DNA from: Mycobacterium paraffinicum
GTDB taxonomy: Bacteria; Actinomycetota; Actinomycetes; Mycobacteriales; Mycobacteriaceae
Reading direction: 5' to 3'
DNA length: 64,000 bases
Assembly: GCF_001907675.1 (NCBI RefSeq)
Contig: NZ_MPNT01000009.1
Coordinates: forward strand, 136,333 to 200,332
Part shown: positions 20,775 to 31,133 of the stretch, in pieces
Layout of the letters: each line of letters starts with the position of its first letter
Numbering within the stretch: the stretch's first letter is position 1
Program-made: the position numbers and the translations under genes
Notes under the pieces: generated by a model
Seen by the model: only the letters and a program-made list of their open reading frames with translations
What the model was told of the DNA's origin: nothing
Database searches by the model: none

Positions 20775-21278
20775 ATGTACACGCTGAGACGTATCCGAAC
20801 ATGTGCGGCGCTGATTGCGGTGGTGACCACCGGGGCGATGACGTTCGGCGTCCAGGCCCACGCCGAAGGGGGCACCACAGTGGTGCTGGACAACTATTTG
20901 CGGCGCTGCGATTTCAGCCGCGTCGGCGTGGCCCCCAAGGTGCCGAGCCCGATGCTTGGCACCGGCTTCGCGGTGATCCGTACCGCCGGGTCGAAAGCGG
21001 TCGCCGAGGTGCACCTGTACGACGAGCCCGAGCCCGGCGCCCACTTCGACGTCGGGCTGATCCAGATGCCCCGGCCGTCGTCGAGCACGTGCGGGCCGGG
21101 TGACCCCGGCACCGCTTTCTCCGGCATGGATATCGATGCGGCGGGCACTGGTACAACGACCGTGCAAGACACCATTCGCCCCGGCACGACGGGGGTGTGG
21201 GTGATTATCGAGCGGGCCAACGCTAACTCGCAAAATCCGGCGGAGTTCTACACATCGGAGTTCGTCGCGCCGGTATAA
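20775..21278 (+). CDS. Secreted protein of unknown function
   Basis: A 167-residue protein with a signal peptide (residues 1–30, ending V-Q-A-H-A). The mature part is about 137 residues, strand-rich, with two cysteines, in LRRCDFSRVG and SSTCGPGDPG, that could pair. I recognise no family. It is transcribed in the same direction as embB after a 158-base gap with AT-rich stretches that could hold a promoter, and it precedes a membrane protein and a GarA-like protein. Confidence 0.7.
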   Translation: MYTLRRIRTCAALIAVVTTGAMTFGVQAHAEGGTTVVLDNYLRRCDFSRVGVAPKVPSPMLGTGFAVIRTAGSKAVAEVHLYDEPEPGAHFDVGLIQMPRPSSSTCGPGDPGTAFSGMDIDAAGTGTTTVQDTIRPGTTGVWVIIERANANSQNPAEFYTSEFVAPV

Positions 21279-21385
21279 CCACGCCTTTGGGAAAGGCAGT
21301 GCCTTAAGTCCCTATCTCGACGCCGCGGTCGAGTGCTCCGATAAAGGGGTCGCCGCGTCGCCGGCGTCGGATGAAAGGTACGGCA

Positions 21386-21844
21386 ATGGACACTTCCGCA
21401 CAGTCGACACGCTTTTTCTGCCGCGTGCTCGGTCCCTTCCTTGTCGTCGTCGATGTGACGGCGGTGGCGCGCGCCGCGGACATGCAGTCGCTGCTGTCGC
21501 AGTTCGAGGCGAATTCGATGTGGACCTTCGTGACCGGCGCCTTCATCTTGCTGCTCGGCCTGAGCATCGTCGCGGCGCACCAAAGCTGGCGCGGCGCCGC
21601 GGCGGTCACCGTTTCCCTACTCGGCTGGCTGATCGTGCTGCGCGGGTTGCTGTTGGTGGCCTTTCCCAAGTTCTTCGCCACGCTGGCCAACGACATGATC
21701 GGCGCGCAGGGCTGGTGGATCACCCTGTGCGTCGTCTTCGCCCTGGTCGGTTTGTACCTGACCTACGTCGGTTGGGTGCCGGCGCCGGAGCGCCCGACAT
21801 CGCGGGCGGCGGCGGTCAACCCGGACCTGCCGCGAGCGGCGTGA
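21386..21844 (+). CDS. Small four-helix membrane protein, unknown function
   Basis: A 152-residue protein with four hydrophobic segments (near residues 14–32, 49–66, 72–90 and 112–135) and a short Pro/Arg-rich tail. ATG 21386 is preferred over ATG 21371 because GAAAGG lies just before it. Its stop overlaps the GTG of the FHA gene, so the two are coupled and the membrane protein may place or partner the FHA protein, which is inference. No named family recognised. Confidence 0.65.
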   Translation: MDTSAQSTRFFCRVLGPFLVVVDVTAVARAADMQSLLSQFEANSMWTFVTGAFILLLGLSIVAAHQSWRGAAAVTVSLLGWLIVLRGLLLVAFPKFFATLANDMIGAQGWWITLCVVFALVGLYLTYVGWVPAPERPTSRAAAVNPDLPRAA

Positions 21845-22287
21845 GCGAGACGGGGTCGACGCCGCACCGGCCAATTCGGCGCGAAGACTCGGAGGACCGC
21901 ACCGGCGCCATCGGCAGCGCCATGCCCGCCGAGCTCGACGCGCCGGCGACCGCCGCCGACGCCGCGATCGAGGACACCTCGGCGTTGCGCCCGGGCTCGG
22001 CGTTGCTCGTCGTCAAGCGCGGCCCCAACGCCGGTTCGCGCTTCGCCCTGACCGCAGAGGTGGTGTCCGCGGGCCGGCATCCCGAGAGCGACATCTACCT
22101 CGATGACATCACCGTGAGCCGTCGGCACGCCGAATTCCGAAGCGATGGCGGCCAATTCCGCGTCGTCGACGTGGGCAGCATGAATCAGACCTACGTCAAC
22201 CGGGAGCCCGTCGATTCGGCGGTGCTGGCCAACGGCGACGTTATCCAAATCGGCCGGGTCCGTCTGGTTTTCCTGACGAGCGCGTAG
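21841..22287 (+). CDS. GarA-like FHA-domain protein
   Basis: A 148-residue protein. From about residue 53 it parallels GarA (Rv1827): PGSALLVVKRGPNAGSRF, then GRHPESDIYLDD, SRRHAEFR, NREPVDSAVLANGD and RLVFLT. GarA binds phosphothreonine through this domain and switches central nitrogen metabolism after phosphorylation of its ETTS motif. Here the upstream tail lacks ETTS, although the ELDAPA stretch is shared. The FHA loop usually reading N-G-T-Y is N-Q-T-Y. It looks like a paralogue with the reader domain but without the canonical switch. Ten bases separate it from fadE35. Confidence 0.85.
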   Translation: MSETGSTPHRPIRREDSEDRTGAIGSAMPAELDAPATAADAAIEDTSALRPGSALLVVKRGPNAGSRFALTAEVVSAGRHPESDIYLDDITVSRRHAEFRSDGGQFRVVDVGSMNQTYVNREPVDSAVLANGDVIQIGRVRLVFLTSA

Positions 22288-22297
22288 CGTCTCACCC

Positions 22298-24070
22298 ATG
22301 AGCGAGTACGCCGCAGAGGCGGTAGACAGGCTGCCCTTCGCCACCGAGGAGAAGGCGCAGCGCTACCGAACCGAGAACTACCGCGGGGCCGTAGGCCTCA
22401 ACTGGTACCTCACCGACCCCACCCTGCGGTTCACCATGGCGTACTACCTGCAACCGGAGGAACTGGCCGTCGTGGAGCCGCATCTGGCACGCATGGGCGA
22501 GCTGATGGGCGGTCCGGTCGCGAGATGGGCGGAGGAGACCGATCACAACCCACCCCGGCTGGAACGCTACGACCGGTGGGGGCACGACGTGAGCCAGGTC
22601 GTCATGCCGGCGTCCTTCACCCAGTCCAAGCGCGCGGTCCTGGACGCCCAGCAGGCGCTGCGCAACGACGCCCGCGCCGCCAAAGTGAGCTCCGGGCTGG
22701 GCCTGTTCGCGTCGAACTACCTGCTCAACCAGGCCGACATCGGGATGGGATGCGCGCTGGGCACCGGCGGCGGCATGGTCTCCTCGCTGGTGGCCGCCTA
22801 TGCGCCGGCCGACGTGCGCGAGCACGTGCTGGCCAAATTCGCCTCCGGCGAGTGGGCCGGGGAGACGGCGCAGCTACTGACCGAACGCACCGGCGGCTCG
22901 GACCTGGGTGCGCTGGAGACGACGGCGACCCGCGCCGGGGATGCCTGGATCCTCAACGGGTTCAAGTGGTTTGCCTCCAACTGCGCCGGCGAGGCCTTCG
23001 TCGTACTGGCCAAGCCCGAGGGTGCGCCGGACTCGAGCCGCGGCGTCGCGAACTTCCTGGTGCTGCGCACCCGCCGCGACGGGTCCCGCAACGGGGTGCG
23101 GGTGCGCCGCCTGAAGGACAAGCTCGGCACCCGCTCGGTGGCCTCCGGCGAGGTGGAATTCGTTGACGCGGAGGCGTTTCTGCTGTCCGGGGAGCCCAGT
23201 GGTGAGGCGGGCCCGTCGGACGGCAAGGGCTTGGGCCGCATGATGGAGCTGACCAATGCCGCGCGCCTCGGCATCGCCTTGTTCGGGCTCGGCAACGCGC
23301 GCCGCGCCCTGGTCGAGTCGCTGTGCTACGCCCGCCGACGGCACGCGTTCGGCGGCGCGCTGATCGACAAGCCGCTGATGCGGCGCAAGCTCGCGGAGAT
23401 GATCGTCGACGTAGAAGCCGCGCAGGCAATGGTTTTCGACGGCACCGGCGCCACGAATCATCGCCAGCCCCGCGGCATGCGGCAACGCATCGCCGTGCCG
23501 GTCACCAAGCTCAAGGCCTGCCGGCTCGGCATCACCGCGGCGTCCGACGCGATCGAAATCCACGGCGGCAACGGCTATATCGAGACCTGGCCGGTGGCTC
23601 GACTACTGCGCGACGCGCAGGTGAACACCATCTGGGAGGGGCCGGACAACATCCTGTGTCTGGACGTGCGGCGCGGCATCGAGCAGACCCGCGCGCACGA
23701 GGCGTTGTTGGCGCGGCTGCGCGACGCGGTGTCCGTCTCGGACGACGACGACACCACGCGACTGGTCGCCGGACGCATCGAGGATCTCGACGCGGCCATC
23801 ACGGCGTGGTCCAAACTGGACCGCGACATGGCCGAGGCGCGGCTGTACCCGCTGGCTCAATTCATGGGCGACGTGTACGCCGCGGCGTTGCTCACCGAGC
23901 AGGCCGCCTGGGAACGCGAGGCCCGCGGCGGGGAGCGAAAGGCGTTGGTCGCCCGGCTATATGCGCAGCGGTACCTCGCCGATCGGGGGGCGCTGCGCGG
24001 CATCGACGCCGAGTCCGACGAGGCGCTGGAGCGGTTCGACGAACTGGTCGAGGGCGCGTTCGCCGGCTAG
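22298..24070 (+). CDS. fadE35: Acyl-CoA dehydrogenase FadE35
   Basis: A 590-residue flavin-dependent acyl-CoA dehydrogenase, oxidising an acyl-CoA to the 2-enoyl form. Middle-domain signatures are AQLLTERTGGSDLG and GFKWFASN. The C-terminal flavin and tetramer region has YARRRHAFG and the HGGNGYIETWPVAR loop. The substrate is not known for the M. tuberculosis homologue Rv3797. It converges on accD4, and the 90-base gap holds a strong hairpin. The M. tuberculosis neighbours Rv3796 and IS element Rv3798 are absent here. Confidence 0.92.
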   Translation: MSEYAAEAVDRLPFATEEKAQRYRTENYRGAVGLNWYLTDPTLRFTMAYYLQPEELAVVEPHLARMGELMGGPVARWAEETDHNPPRLERYDRWGHDVSQVVMPASFTQSKRAVLDAQQALRNDARAAKVSSGLGLFASNYLLNQADIGMGCALGTGGGMVSSLVAAYAPADVREHVLAKFASGEWAGETAQLLTERTGGSDLGALETTATRAGDAWILNGFKWFASNCAGEAFVVLAKPEGAPDSSRGVANFLVLRTRRDGSRNGVRVRRLKDKLGTRSVASGEVEFVDAEAFLLSGEPSGEAGPSDGKGLGRMMELTNAARLGIALFGLGNARRALVESLCYARRRHAFGGALIDKPLMRRKLAEMIVDVEAAQAMVFDGTGATNHRQPRGMRQRIAVPVTKLKACRLGITAASDAIEIHGGNGYIETWPVARLLRDAQVNTIWEGPDNILCLDVRRGIEQTRAHEALLARLRDAVSVSDDDDTTRLVAGRIEDLDAAITAWSKLDRDMAEARLYPLAQFMGDVYAAALLTEQAAWEREARGGERKALVARLYAQRYLADRGALRGIDAESDEALERFDELVEGAFAG

Positions 24071-24095
24071 CGAATTGGGGAACCTTTCCCTCGCG

Positions 24096-24149
24096 AGCAG
24101 ACGCAAATTCGCGTGATCTGCATGCCCGGAGCGCGATTTTGCGTCTGCT
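24096..24149. terminator. Long palindrome between convergent fadE35 and accD4
   Basis: Arms at 24096–24113 (AGCAGACGCAAATTCGCG) and 24132–24149 pair at 17 of 18 positions around an 18-base loop. It lies between two converging genes and can act on both strands. Confidence 0.7.
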
Positions 24150-24160
24150 GGCCGAAGATA

Positions 24161-25732
24161 CTAAACCGGGATCAGCCCGTGCTTTCGTGCCGTGCGGAAC
24201 CATAACTGCTTGTCCCGCAACAACTTCATGGACTTACGCAGCAGCAGCCGGGTGTCGTGCGGGTCGATGACCGCGTCGATGAAGCCGCGCTCTGCGGCCG
24301 TCCACGGGATGGCCATGTTGAGGTTGTAGCCCTCGATGAAGTCCTTCTTGATCTGCTGCGCCTCGGGCGTGGTCGGGTCGGGGAACCGCTTCATCAGCAG
24401 CTGTGCGGCGCCCTCGGCGCCGATCACCGCGATGCGCGCGGTCGGCCACGCGAAGTTGAAGTCGGCGGTCAGCTGCCGGGAGCCCATCACGGCGTACGCG
24501 CCGCCGTAGGACTTACGCACGGTGATGGTCACCTTCGGCACGTCGGCCTCCACGACGGAGTAGAGGAACCGCCCGCCGCGCTTGATGATGCCCCGCTTCT
24601 CCTCCTCGGCGCCCGGCAGGAACCCGGGGGTGTCCACCACGAAGACCAGCGGGATATTGAACGCGTCGCAGAACCGGATGAACCGCGCCGCCTTGTCGGA
24701 GGCCTCGTTGTCAATCGACCCGGACAGGTACATGGGCTGGTTGGCGATCACGCCCACGGGGTGCCCGTCGACGCGGGCGTATCCGGTGATGATGGCCGGG
24801 CCGTGCTGCGCGGCGACCTCGAGGAAGTCGCCGTCGTCGAAGATCCGCAGCAGGATCTCGTGCATGTCGTAGGCCATGTTGTCGGAGTCCGGCACGATCG
24901 AGTCGAGCTCCAGATCGGTCGGCGTGACCTCCGGTTCCAGCCCGGGGTTGACGATCGGCGGCTTGTCGAAGCAGTTCGAGGGCAGGAACGACAGGAAGTC
25001 CCGCACGTACTGGAACGCCTCTGCCTCGGAATCCACCACCTGATGAATGTTGCCGTAGCGGGCCTGCGCATCGGAGCCGCCGAGCTCGTCGAGGGTGACC
25101 TCCTCGCCGGTGACCTCGCGGATGACGTCGGGACCGGTCACGAAGAAGTAGCCCTGGTCGCGCACCGAGACCAGCAGGTCGTCCTGGATCGGCGAATACA
25201 CCGCTCCCCCAGCGCACTTGCCGAAGATGAGCGAGATCTGCGGTACCAGTCCCGACAGCGCCTCGTGGCGGCGGCCCAGCTCGGCGTACCAGGCCAGCGA
25301 GGTGACGGCGTCCTGGATGCGCGCTCCGCCGGAGTCCTGGATGCCGATGATCGGGCAGCCGATCATCGCGCACCACTCCATCAGCCGGGCGACCTTGCGG
25401 CCGAACATCTCGCCGACCGTGCCCTGGAACACGGTCTGGTCGTGCGAGAACACCCCGACCGGCCGGCCGTCGATCATCGCGTGCCCGGTGACACACCCGT
25501 CGCCGTAGAGCGCGTTCGGGTCGTTCGGTGTCTTGGCCAGCGCCCCGACCTCGAGGAAGGTGCCCGGGTCGACCAGTGCGTGGATGCGGGCCCGGGCACT
25601 GGGAATGCCCTTCTTGTCGCGCTTGGCGACGGCCTTCTCACCGCCGGGCTCCTTGGCCAGCTCCATCCGAACGTGCAGCTCGGCCAGCTTTTCGGCTGTC
25701 GTGTGAGCGCGAGAAGGCTCCGCACCGGTCAC
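24161..25732 (-). CDS. accD4: Acyl-CoA carboxylase beta subunit AccD4
   Basis: This is the carboxyltransferase subunit that, with AccA3, AccD5 and AccE5, carboxylates the C24–C26 acyl-CoA to give the extender for mycolic condensation. It has 523 residues with crotonase-fold halves; oxyanion-hole regions include DSGGARIQD (first half) and [10 protein letters not shown] with [11 protein letters not shown] (second half). GTG 25732 overlaps the pks13 TAG by one base. It is the last gene of the fadD32–pks13–accD4 operon. Confidence 0.97.
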   Translation of the reverse strand: MTGAEPSRAHTTAEKLAELHVRMELAKEPGGEKAVAKRDKKGIPSARARIHALVDPGTFLEVGALAKTPNDPNALYGDGCVTGHAMIDGRPVGVFSHDQTVFQGTVGEMFGRKVARLMEWCAMIGCPIIGIQDSGGARIQDAVTSLAWYAELGRRHEALSGLVPQISLIFGKCAGGAVYSPIQDDLLVSVRDQGYFFVTGPDVIREVTGEEVTLDELGGSDAQARYGNIHQVVDSEAEAFQYVRDFLSFLPSNCFDKPPIVNPGLEPEVTPTDLELDSIVPDSDNMAYDMHEILLRIFDDGDFLEVAAQHGPAIITGYARVDGHPVGVIANQPMYLSGSIDNEASDKAARFIRFCDAFNIPLVFVVDTPGFLPGAEEEKRGIIKRGGRFLYSVVEADVPKVTITVRKSYGGAYAVMGSRQLTADFNFAWPTARIAVIGAEGAAQLLMKRFPDPTTPEAQQIKKDFIEGYNLNMAIPWTAAERGFIDAVIDPHDTRLLLRKSMKLLRDKQLWFRTARKHGLIPV

Positions 25733-28700
25733 TAGTTGCCCACCTCACTCTTCCGGCGGCGCCCCGCCTCGATGTTCTCCAGCGCCTCGGTCATGTGCGC
25801 GCCGACCTTGGCGATGATCGGCTCGTCGATCGCCTGGATGTGCTCCCCGCCGATCGGCACGACCTCGAGCTCGGACACGTACTCGCCCCAGCCGCCATCC
25901 GGTTGCCGAATGGCATACCGCGGCTCGAACTCGATGACGTCGTCATGGTAGCGATCGGCCATGTAGAGCGTGACGTGGCCGTCGTACGGCTCGATCTGGA
26001 CCGTCTCCAAGGCGCGGTTGTCCAGGTATGACGTCCGCTGGTGCTCGATGATCCCGCCCGGCACCTGCACGCCGCTCTGCTGGACGATCTCCAGCACGAA
26101 CTTGACCTGACCCTCGTCGTCGAGCTCCTCGAGCTGCTCGTAGGGGATTGCGGGAATCTCGACGTTGAAGGTGCGTTCGGCGAATCTCGCGTACCGGTCC
26201 CAGCGCTTGCGGGTCTCTTCCTTGGTCTGCGGGATCTCCTCACCGGCCCGCACCGTGTCGATCATGCCGACGAACGCCACGTTGGCGCCCATCCGCTTGA
26301 GCCCGATCGCACAGGCGTAGGCCAACGCGCCACCCAGCGACCAGCCAACCAGGATGAACGGCTTGTCTCCGTTGATCTCCAGCAGTTTGGGCACGTATTG
26401 GGCGGCCCGTTCCTGCACGGTGCCCTCGACGCGCTCAAGCCCATACATCGGGGTGTCCGGCGGTAGCCGATTGAGCAGCGGCTCGTAGACCACCGTCGAA
26501 CCGCCGGCCGGGTGGAAAACGAAAACCGGTATCTGCGAATCGTTTTGCGGCGGCCGGATGGTGCGGACGAATCCGTCGAGTTCGCCGGCCTCGAGGTATC
26601 CCCGCACCTTCTCGGCCAGCGCCTCGATGTTCTCCGACGTCAGCACGTCCTCGGCGGTGATCGGCCCTTCGGCCCGCTCCGAGAGGCGCTGGGCCATCTT
26701 CTCGGCCTGCGCGTCGTCCAGCTTGGGCAGCGGGTTGAAGATGCCGCCCGGGGACTTGCCGGTGACGATCGCCCACGTCGCGAACGTGACCCGTTCGGCG
26801 GCGTCGCGCGGCGGCACGTCGGAGTTGAGCGCCTTGGTGACCGCCTCCTGGTTGAGCGCTTGGGCAGCGCCGGCCAGGTTGGGCTGCCCGCCGTTGGCCT
26901 TCGGCCCGGATGGGTCGGTGGGCGGCGGCGGGATCGGGATGTCGGACGCCGGAGGGGCCCCCTGGGTCTCCGGCTCCGCTTGCGGGTCGGGCGCGGGCGC
27001 CGCGATCGTGGCGGGTGAGGCGCCGCTGATCAACTCCGCCTGAGCCTTGGCGATGTCCTCGGCCGAGTGCGTCTGCTGGTACTCGTGCAGCTGCTCGACC
27101 TCGTCACGGTGCTCGACCGCGTACTTGATCAGCTCCTCGATGTTGTAGAGGTTGGCGTCCCGAACGGCCGTCAATTGGATTGGCGGCAGGTCGAAGTCGT
27201 ACTCGACGCGGTTCTTGATCCGCACCGCCATCAGCGAGTCCAGGCCCAGCTCGATCAGCGGCACCTCCCACGGCAGGTCCTCGGGCTCGTAACCCATGGC
27301 GGAGCCGACAATCAGCCCCAGGCGCTCCGCGACCGTTTCGCCCGAGTCGGGCGACCACTTGCCCATGCTGGCCGAGAAGTACCGGTTGGTCAGGCTGTCC
27401 GTCAGCGTTTCGGCGTCCGGCTCGTCGGCTGGCGCCTCGGGCGCGGCAGCCGCCCCGTTGGACGCAGCCGTGATCGCCGCGCCCGCGCCGACCGCCGCCG
27501 GCAAGGCGACGCCGCCCTCACCGGCCCGGGTCACCAGCGCGTCGTACACCAGCGTGAAGGACTCGTCGATGCGGGCGTGCACCTGCACCGAGGCGCCGCC
27601 CGGGTGCCGGGTCAGCGTCGTCACCAGCCGGGCGCCCTCGCCGGGGACCGCACGCTGCTCGGCGGCCGCCAGCTGCGCGTCCGGAAGGACCTCGGCCGCA
27701 GCGGCTTTCACCAACGCGGGCAGGTCAGTCAGGCCCCGGGGGTTGTACTCCCAGACGTGGCGGCCGTCCGGCAGCGCGACGTGGTTGCCCGGCATGAGCA
27801 CCGAGCTGCTGCCGTGCGAGAAGTGCACGTCCAGCCAGTGCTCCTTGCGCTTGAACCGGGTCGGCGGGATGTTCGCGTAATCCTGCGGTCCGGAAGCGCG
27901 CGTGAACAGCGTCCAGATGTCCAGGGCGTGGCCGTGGACGTAGAGCTGCGCCATGGTCGAGATCATCGACTCGACCTCGTCCTGCTTGCGGGCCAGCGTC
28001 GGGATCAGCTGCGCGTCGTGCAGCCCGGCGGCGGCCGTGGTCAGGCCCACCTGCATCAGCGCCACCGGGTTGGGCGCCAGCTCAAGGAAGGTGGTGTGTC
28101 CGCTGTCGACGGCGTTGCGGACGCCGTGGGTGAAGTAGACGCTGTGGCGCAGGCCCTTCTTCCAGTAGTCGACGTCGTGGATCGGCTCGCCGCCGGGCTT
28201 GATGTAGCTGCCCTCGTGCACGGTCGAGTAGATCCCGACCGTCGGGCTCAGCGGCTTGATGCCCTGCAGCTCCGCGGCGAGCTCGCCCAGCAGCGGGTCC
28301 ATCTGCTGGGTGTGGCTGGCGCCCTTGGTCTGGAACTTGCGGGCGAACTTGCCCTCGGATTCCGCGCGGGCGATGATCGCGTCCACCTGATCCGGCGGGC
28401 CGCCGATGACGGTCTGGGTGGGCGCCGCGTACACGCACACCTCCAGGTCCGGGAAGTCGGAGAACACCGTCTTGATCTCGTCGGCGGAGTATTCGACCAG
28501 CGCCATCAGGCGGATGTACTCGCCGAACAGCATCGCCTCGCCCTCACCCATCAGATGCGAGCGGGAGCAGATGGTTCGGGTGGCATCGCGCAGCGACAGC
28601 CCGCCGGCGAAGTACGCCGAGGCGGCCTCGCCCAGCGACTGGCCGACCACCGCGGCGGGCTTGGCGCCGTGATGCTTGAGCAGCTCACCGAGCGCGATCT

Positions 28701-31122
28701 GGATCGCGAAGATGGTGACCTGCGTGGTCTCGATGCCGTAGTCCTGCGAGTCGTCGAGGATCAGCTCGAGCACCGAGTAACCCAGCTCGTCCTGGACGAG
28801 CGCGTCGACCTTCTCGATCCACTCGGCGAAGACCTCGTTGCGAAGGTAGAGGCTCTTGCCCATCTTGCGGTGCTGCGCGCCGAACCCGGCCAGCACCCAG
28901 ACCGGGCCGTTGGTCACCGGCCCGTCGACGCTGAACACGCCCGGCCGCTGCTTGCCGTCGGCGACCGCGCGCAGACCCTTGATGGCCTCCTCGTGGTCGT
29001 GGGCCAGCACCACCGCGCGGGAGCGGCCGTGGTTGCGCCGCGACAACGCGCGCCCGATCGATTCCAGGGACGACGCCTGCCCCTCGGGGCTTTCCATCCA
29101 GTCCGCCAGCTCGGCGGCCGCGGCCTTCTTGCGCGAGGTCAAGAACGCCGATACGGCGAGCGGGATCAGGGGCTTGGTTGGCTCCGCGTCCTCCTGCGCC
29201 GCAAGCTCTTCCAGCGCGATCTCCTTGAGCCGCAGCGCCTCGTCGGTGACGCCCGGCAGCTCGTACTCTTCCTCCTCGGGCGCCTCGACATCCGGGATGA
29301 TGTTGCCGAAGTCGTCGAACCGCAGCGCGTGGCTTTCCATGGTGGGGGCCTCGGCGGGTTCGGCGGCCGCCTCGCCGGCGGTATTCACCTCGGGCTCGGC
29401 CTCGCGCTCGATGACGTCGCGGGGCAAGACCTCACGCACCACCAGGTGCGCGTTGGCGCCGCCGAAGCCGAAGCTGGACACCCCGGCCAGGGCGTAGCCG
29501 CCGTAGCGGGGCCAGTCGGTGGCCTGGTCGACCACCTTCAGGCGCATCGCGTCGAAGTCGATGTAGGGGCTCGGGCCGGCGAAGTTGATCGACGGCGGCA
29601 GCTTGTCGTGCTGCAGCGCCAGCACCACCTTGGCCATGCTGGCCGCGCCGGCCGCCGACTCCAGGTGTCCCACATTGGTTTTCACCGCGCCAAGCAGCGC
29701 CGGGCGGTCGGCCGGGCGGCCCCGGCCGACGACGCGGCCGAGCGCCTCGGCCTCGATCGGGTCGCCGAGGACGGTGCCGGTGCCGTGCGCCTCGATGTAG
29801 TCGACGTTGCGGGGATCGATGCCGGCGTCCTTGTACGCCCGGCGCAGCACGTCGGCCTGCGCGTCCTGGTTGGGGGCGATCAGTCCGTTGGAGCGGCCGT
29901 CGTGGTTGACCGCGCTGCCCGCGATCACCGCGAGGATCTGGTCGCCGTCGCGGCGGGCGTCGTCGACCCGCTTGAGCACCAGCATGCCGCCGCCCTCTGA
30001 GCGGGTGTAGCCGTCGGCGTCGGAGGAGAACGACTTGATCCGGCCGTCGGGCGAGAGCACCTGGCCGATCTCGTCGAAACCGAGCGTCACCACGGGCGTG
30101 ATCAGCGCGTTGACGCCACCGGCGACGGCCACGTCGGCCTCGCCGTTGCGCAGGCCCTGCACAGCCTGATGGATCGCGACCAGCGAGCTCGAGCACGCGG
30201 TGTCGACGGCGACCGACGGGCCGCGGAAATCGTAGAAATAGGAGACCCGGTTGGCGATGATCGACGTCGCGGTGCCGGTGATCGCGTAGGGATGCGCGAC
30301 GGTCGGGTCGGACACCGCCAGGAAGCTGTAGTCGTTGTTGGAGACGCCGACGTAGACGCCGACGGACCCGCCGCGCAGGCTCGACGCCGGGATGCGGGCG
30401 TGCTCGAGCGCCTCCCAGGTCAGCTCCAACGCCATCCGCTGCTGCGGGTCGATGTTGTCGGCCTCGGTCTTGGCCACCGCGAAGAACTCGGAGTCGAACC
30501 CCTTGATGTCTTTGAGGTAGCCGCCGCGGGTGCGGGCCTTCGCCATCCGCTCGGCCAGCCGCGGCTCCTCCAGGAACTCCTCCCAGCGGCCCTCGGGCAG
30601 GTCGGTGATGGCGTCGCGGCCCTCCATCAGCGCTTGCCAGGTCTCGTCGGGGCTGTTCATGTCCCCGGGCAACCGGGTCGACAGGCCCACGATCGCGATA
30701 TCGACACGCTCGGCCGGGCCGTTGCGCGTCCAGTCGGAAACGTCGTCCCCGGAGGTGTCGAGTTCCGGCTCGCCCTCGATGATCCGCGTTGCCAGCGACT
30801 CGATGGTCGGGTGCTGGAAGGCCACCGCGACCGACAGGGTGACACCCGTCATGTCTTCGATGTCGGCGGCCATCGCGACGGCGTCGCGCGACGACAAGCC
30901 GAGCTCCACCATCGGCACCGACTCGTCGACGTCGTCCGGCGACTTGCCGACGGCCCGGCCCACCCAGTTGCGCAGCCACTCGCGCAGCTCGGGGACCGTC
31001 ATTTTGCGCCGCTCCTCCTCATCGCTCCGCTCTGCATCGTCGCCGGCGCGCATATCGGTCTTCTTGGCGGGCAGATTCTCCTGCTGGTCCTGGGGGTCCT
31101 GGGGGTCGTCTAATTCAGCCAT
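25732..31122 (-). CDS. pks13: Polyketide synthase Pks13 (mycolic acid condensase)
   Basis: Pks13 condenses the meromycoloyl chain with carboxylated C26 acyl to form the beta-keto mycolate. Domains in order: N-terminal ACP (Ser78 in LGLSSRD), KS (Cys310 in VDTACSSS), AT (Ser829 in GQSLGEA), C-terminal ACP (Ser1296 in LGLDSLM), and thioesterase (Ser1595 in GWSLGG). The 1796 residues exceed the 1733 of M. tuberculosis through about 23 extra N-terminal residues and a longer Pro/Ala-rich linker before the TE. Met24 or Met41 could be the real start. All active-site residues are present. Confidence 0.97.
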   Translation of the reverse strand: MAELDDPQDPQDQQENLPAKKTDMRAGDDAERSDEEERRKMTVPELREWLRNWVGRAVGKSPDDVDESVPMVELGLSSRDAVAMAADIEDMTGVTLSVAVAFQHPTIESLATRIIEGEPELDTSGDDVSDWTRNGPAERVDIAIVGLSTRLPGDMNSPDETWQALMEGRDAITDLPEGRWEEFLEEPRLAERMAKARTRGGYLKDIKGFDSEFFAVAKTEADNIDPQQRMALELTWEALEHARIPASSLRGGSVGVYVGVSNNDYSFLAVSDPTVAHPYAITGTATSIIANRVSYFYDFRGPSVAVDTACSSSLVAIHQAVQGLRNGEADVAVAGGVNALITPVVTLGFDEIGQVLSPDGRIKSFSSDADGYTRSEGGGMLVLKRVDDARRDGDQILAVIAGSAVNHDGRSNGLIAPNQDAQADVLRRAYKDAGIDPRNVDYIEAHGTGTVLGDPIEAEALGRVVGRGRPADRPALLGAVKTNVGHLESAAGAASMAKVVLALQHDKLPPSINFAGPSPYIDFDAMRLKVVDQATDWPRYGGYALAGVSSFGFGGANAHLVVREVLPRDVIEREAEPEVNTAGEAAAEPAEAPTMESHALRFDDFGNIIPDVEAPEEEEYELPGVTDEALRLKEIALEELAAQEDAEPTKPLIPLAVSAFLTSRKKAAAAELADWMESPEGQASSLESIGRALSRRNHGRSRAVVLAHDHEEAIKGLRAVADGKQRPGVFSVDGPVTNGPVWVLAGFGAQHRKMGKSLYLRNEVFAEWIEKVDALVQDELGYSVLELILDDSQDYGIETTQVTIFAIQIALGELLKHHGAKPAAVVGQSLGEAASAYFAGGLSLRDATRTICSRSHLMGEGEAMLFGEYIRLMALVEYSADEIKTVFSDFPDLEVCVYAAPTQTVIGGPPDQVDAIIARAESEGKFARKFQTKGASHTQQMDPLLGELAAELQGIKPLSPTVGIYSTVHEGSYIKPGGEPIHDVDYWKKGLRHSVYFTHGVRNAVDSGHTTFLELAPNPVALMQVGLTTAAAGLHDAQLIPTLARKQDEVESMISTMAQLYVHGHALDIWTLFTRASGPQDYANIPPTRFKRKEHWLDVHFSHGSSSVLMPGNHVALPDGRHVWEYNPRGLTDLPALVKAAAAEVLPDAQLAAAEQRAVPGEGARLVTTLTRHPGGASVQVHARIDESFTLVYDALVTRAGEGGVALPAAVGAGAAITAASNGAAAAPEAPADEPDAETLTDSLTNRYFSASMGKWSPDSGETVAERLGLIVGSAMGYEPEDLPWEVPLIELGLDSLMAVRIKNRVEYDFDLPPIQLTAVRDANLYNIEELIKYAVEHRDEVEQLHEYQQTHSAEDIAKAQAELISGASPATIAAPAPDPQAEPETQGAPPASDIPIPPPPTDPSGPKANGGQPNLAGAAQALNQEAVTKALNSDVPPRDAAERVTFATWAIVTGKSPGGIFNPLPKLDDAQAEKMAQRLSERAEGPITAEDVLTSENIEALAEKVRGYLEAGELDGFVRTIRPPQNDSQIPVFVFHPAGGSTVVYEPLLNRLPPDTPMYGLERVEGTVQERAAQYVPKLLEINGDKPFILVGWSLGGALAYACAIGLKRMGANVAFVGMIDTVRAGEEIPQTKEETRKRWDRYARFAERTFNVEIPAIPYEQLEELDDEGQVKFVLEIVQQSGVQVPGGIIEHQRTSYLDNRALETVQIEPYDGHVTLYMADRYHDDVIEFEPRYAIRQPDGGWGEYVSELEVVPIGGEHIQAIDEPIIAKVGAHMTEALENIEAGRRRKSEVGN

Positions 31123-31133
31123 GGTTCCTGGGT

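Noticed and set aside
27067..30000. 977-codon open frame antisense to pks13
   Set aside because: Long antisense frames are usual in ~67% GC coding DNA. The sequence is low-complexity R/G/H/D-rich with no known motif, and pks13 is certain.
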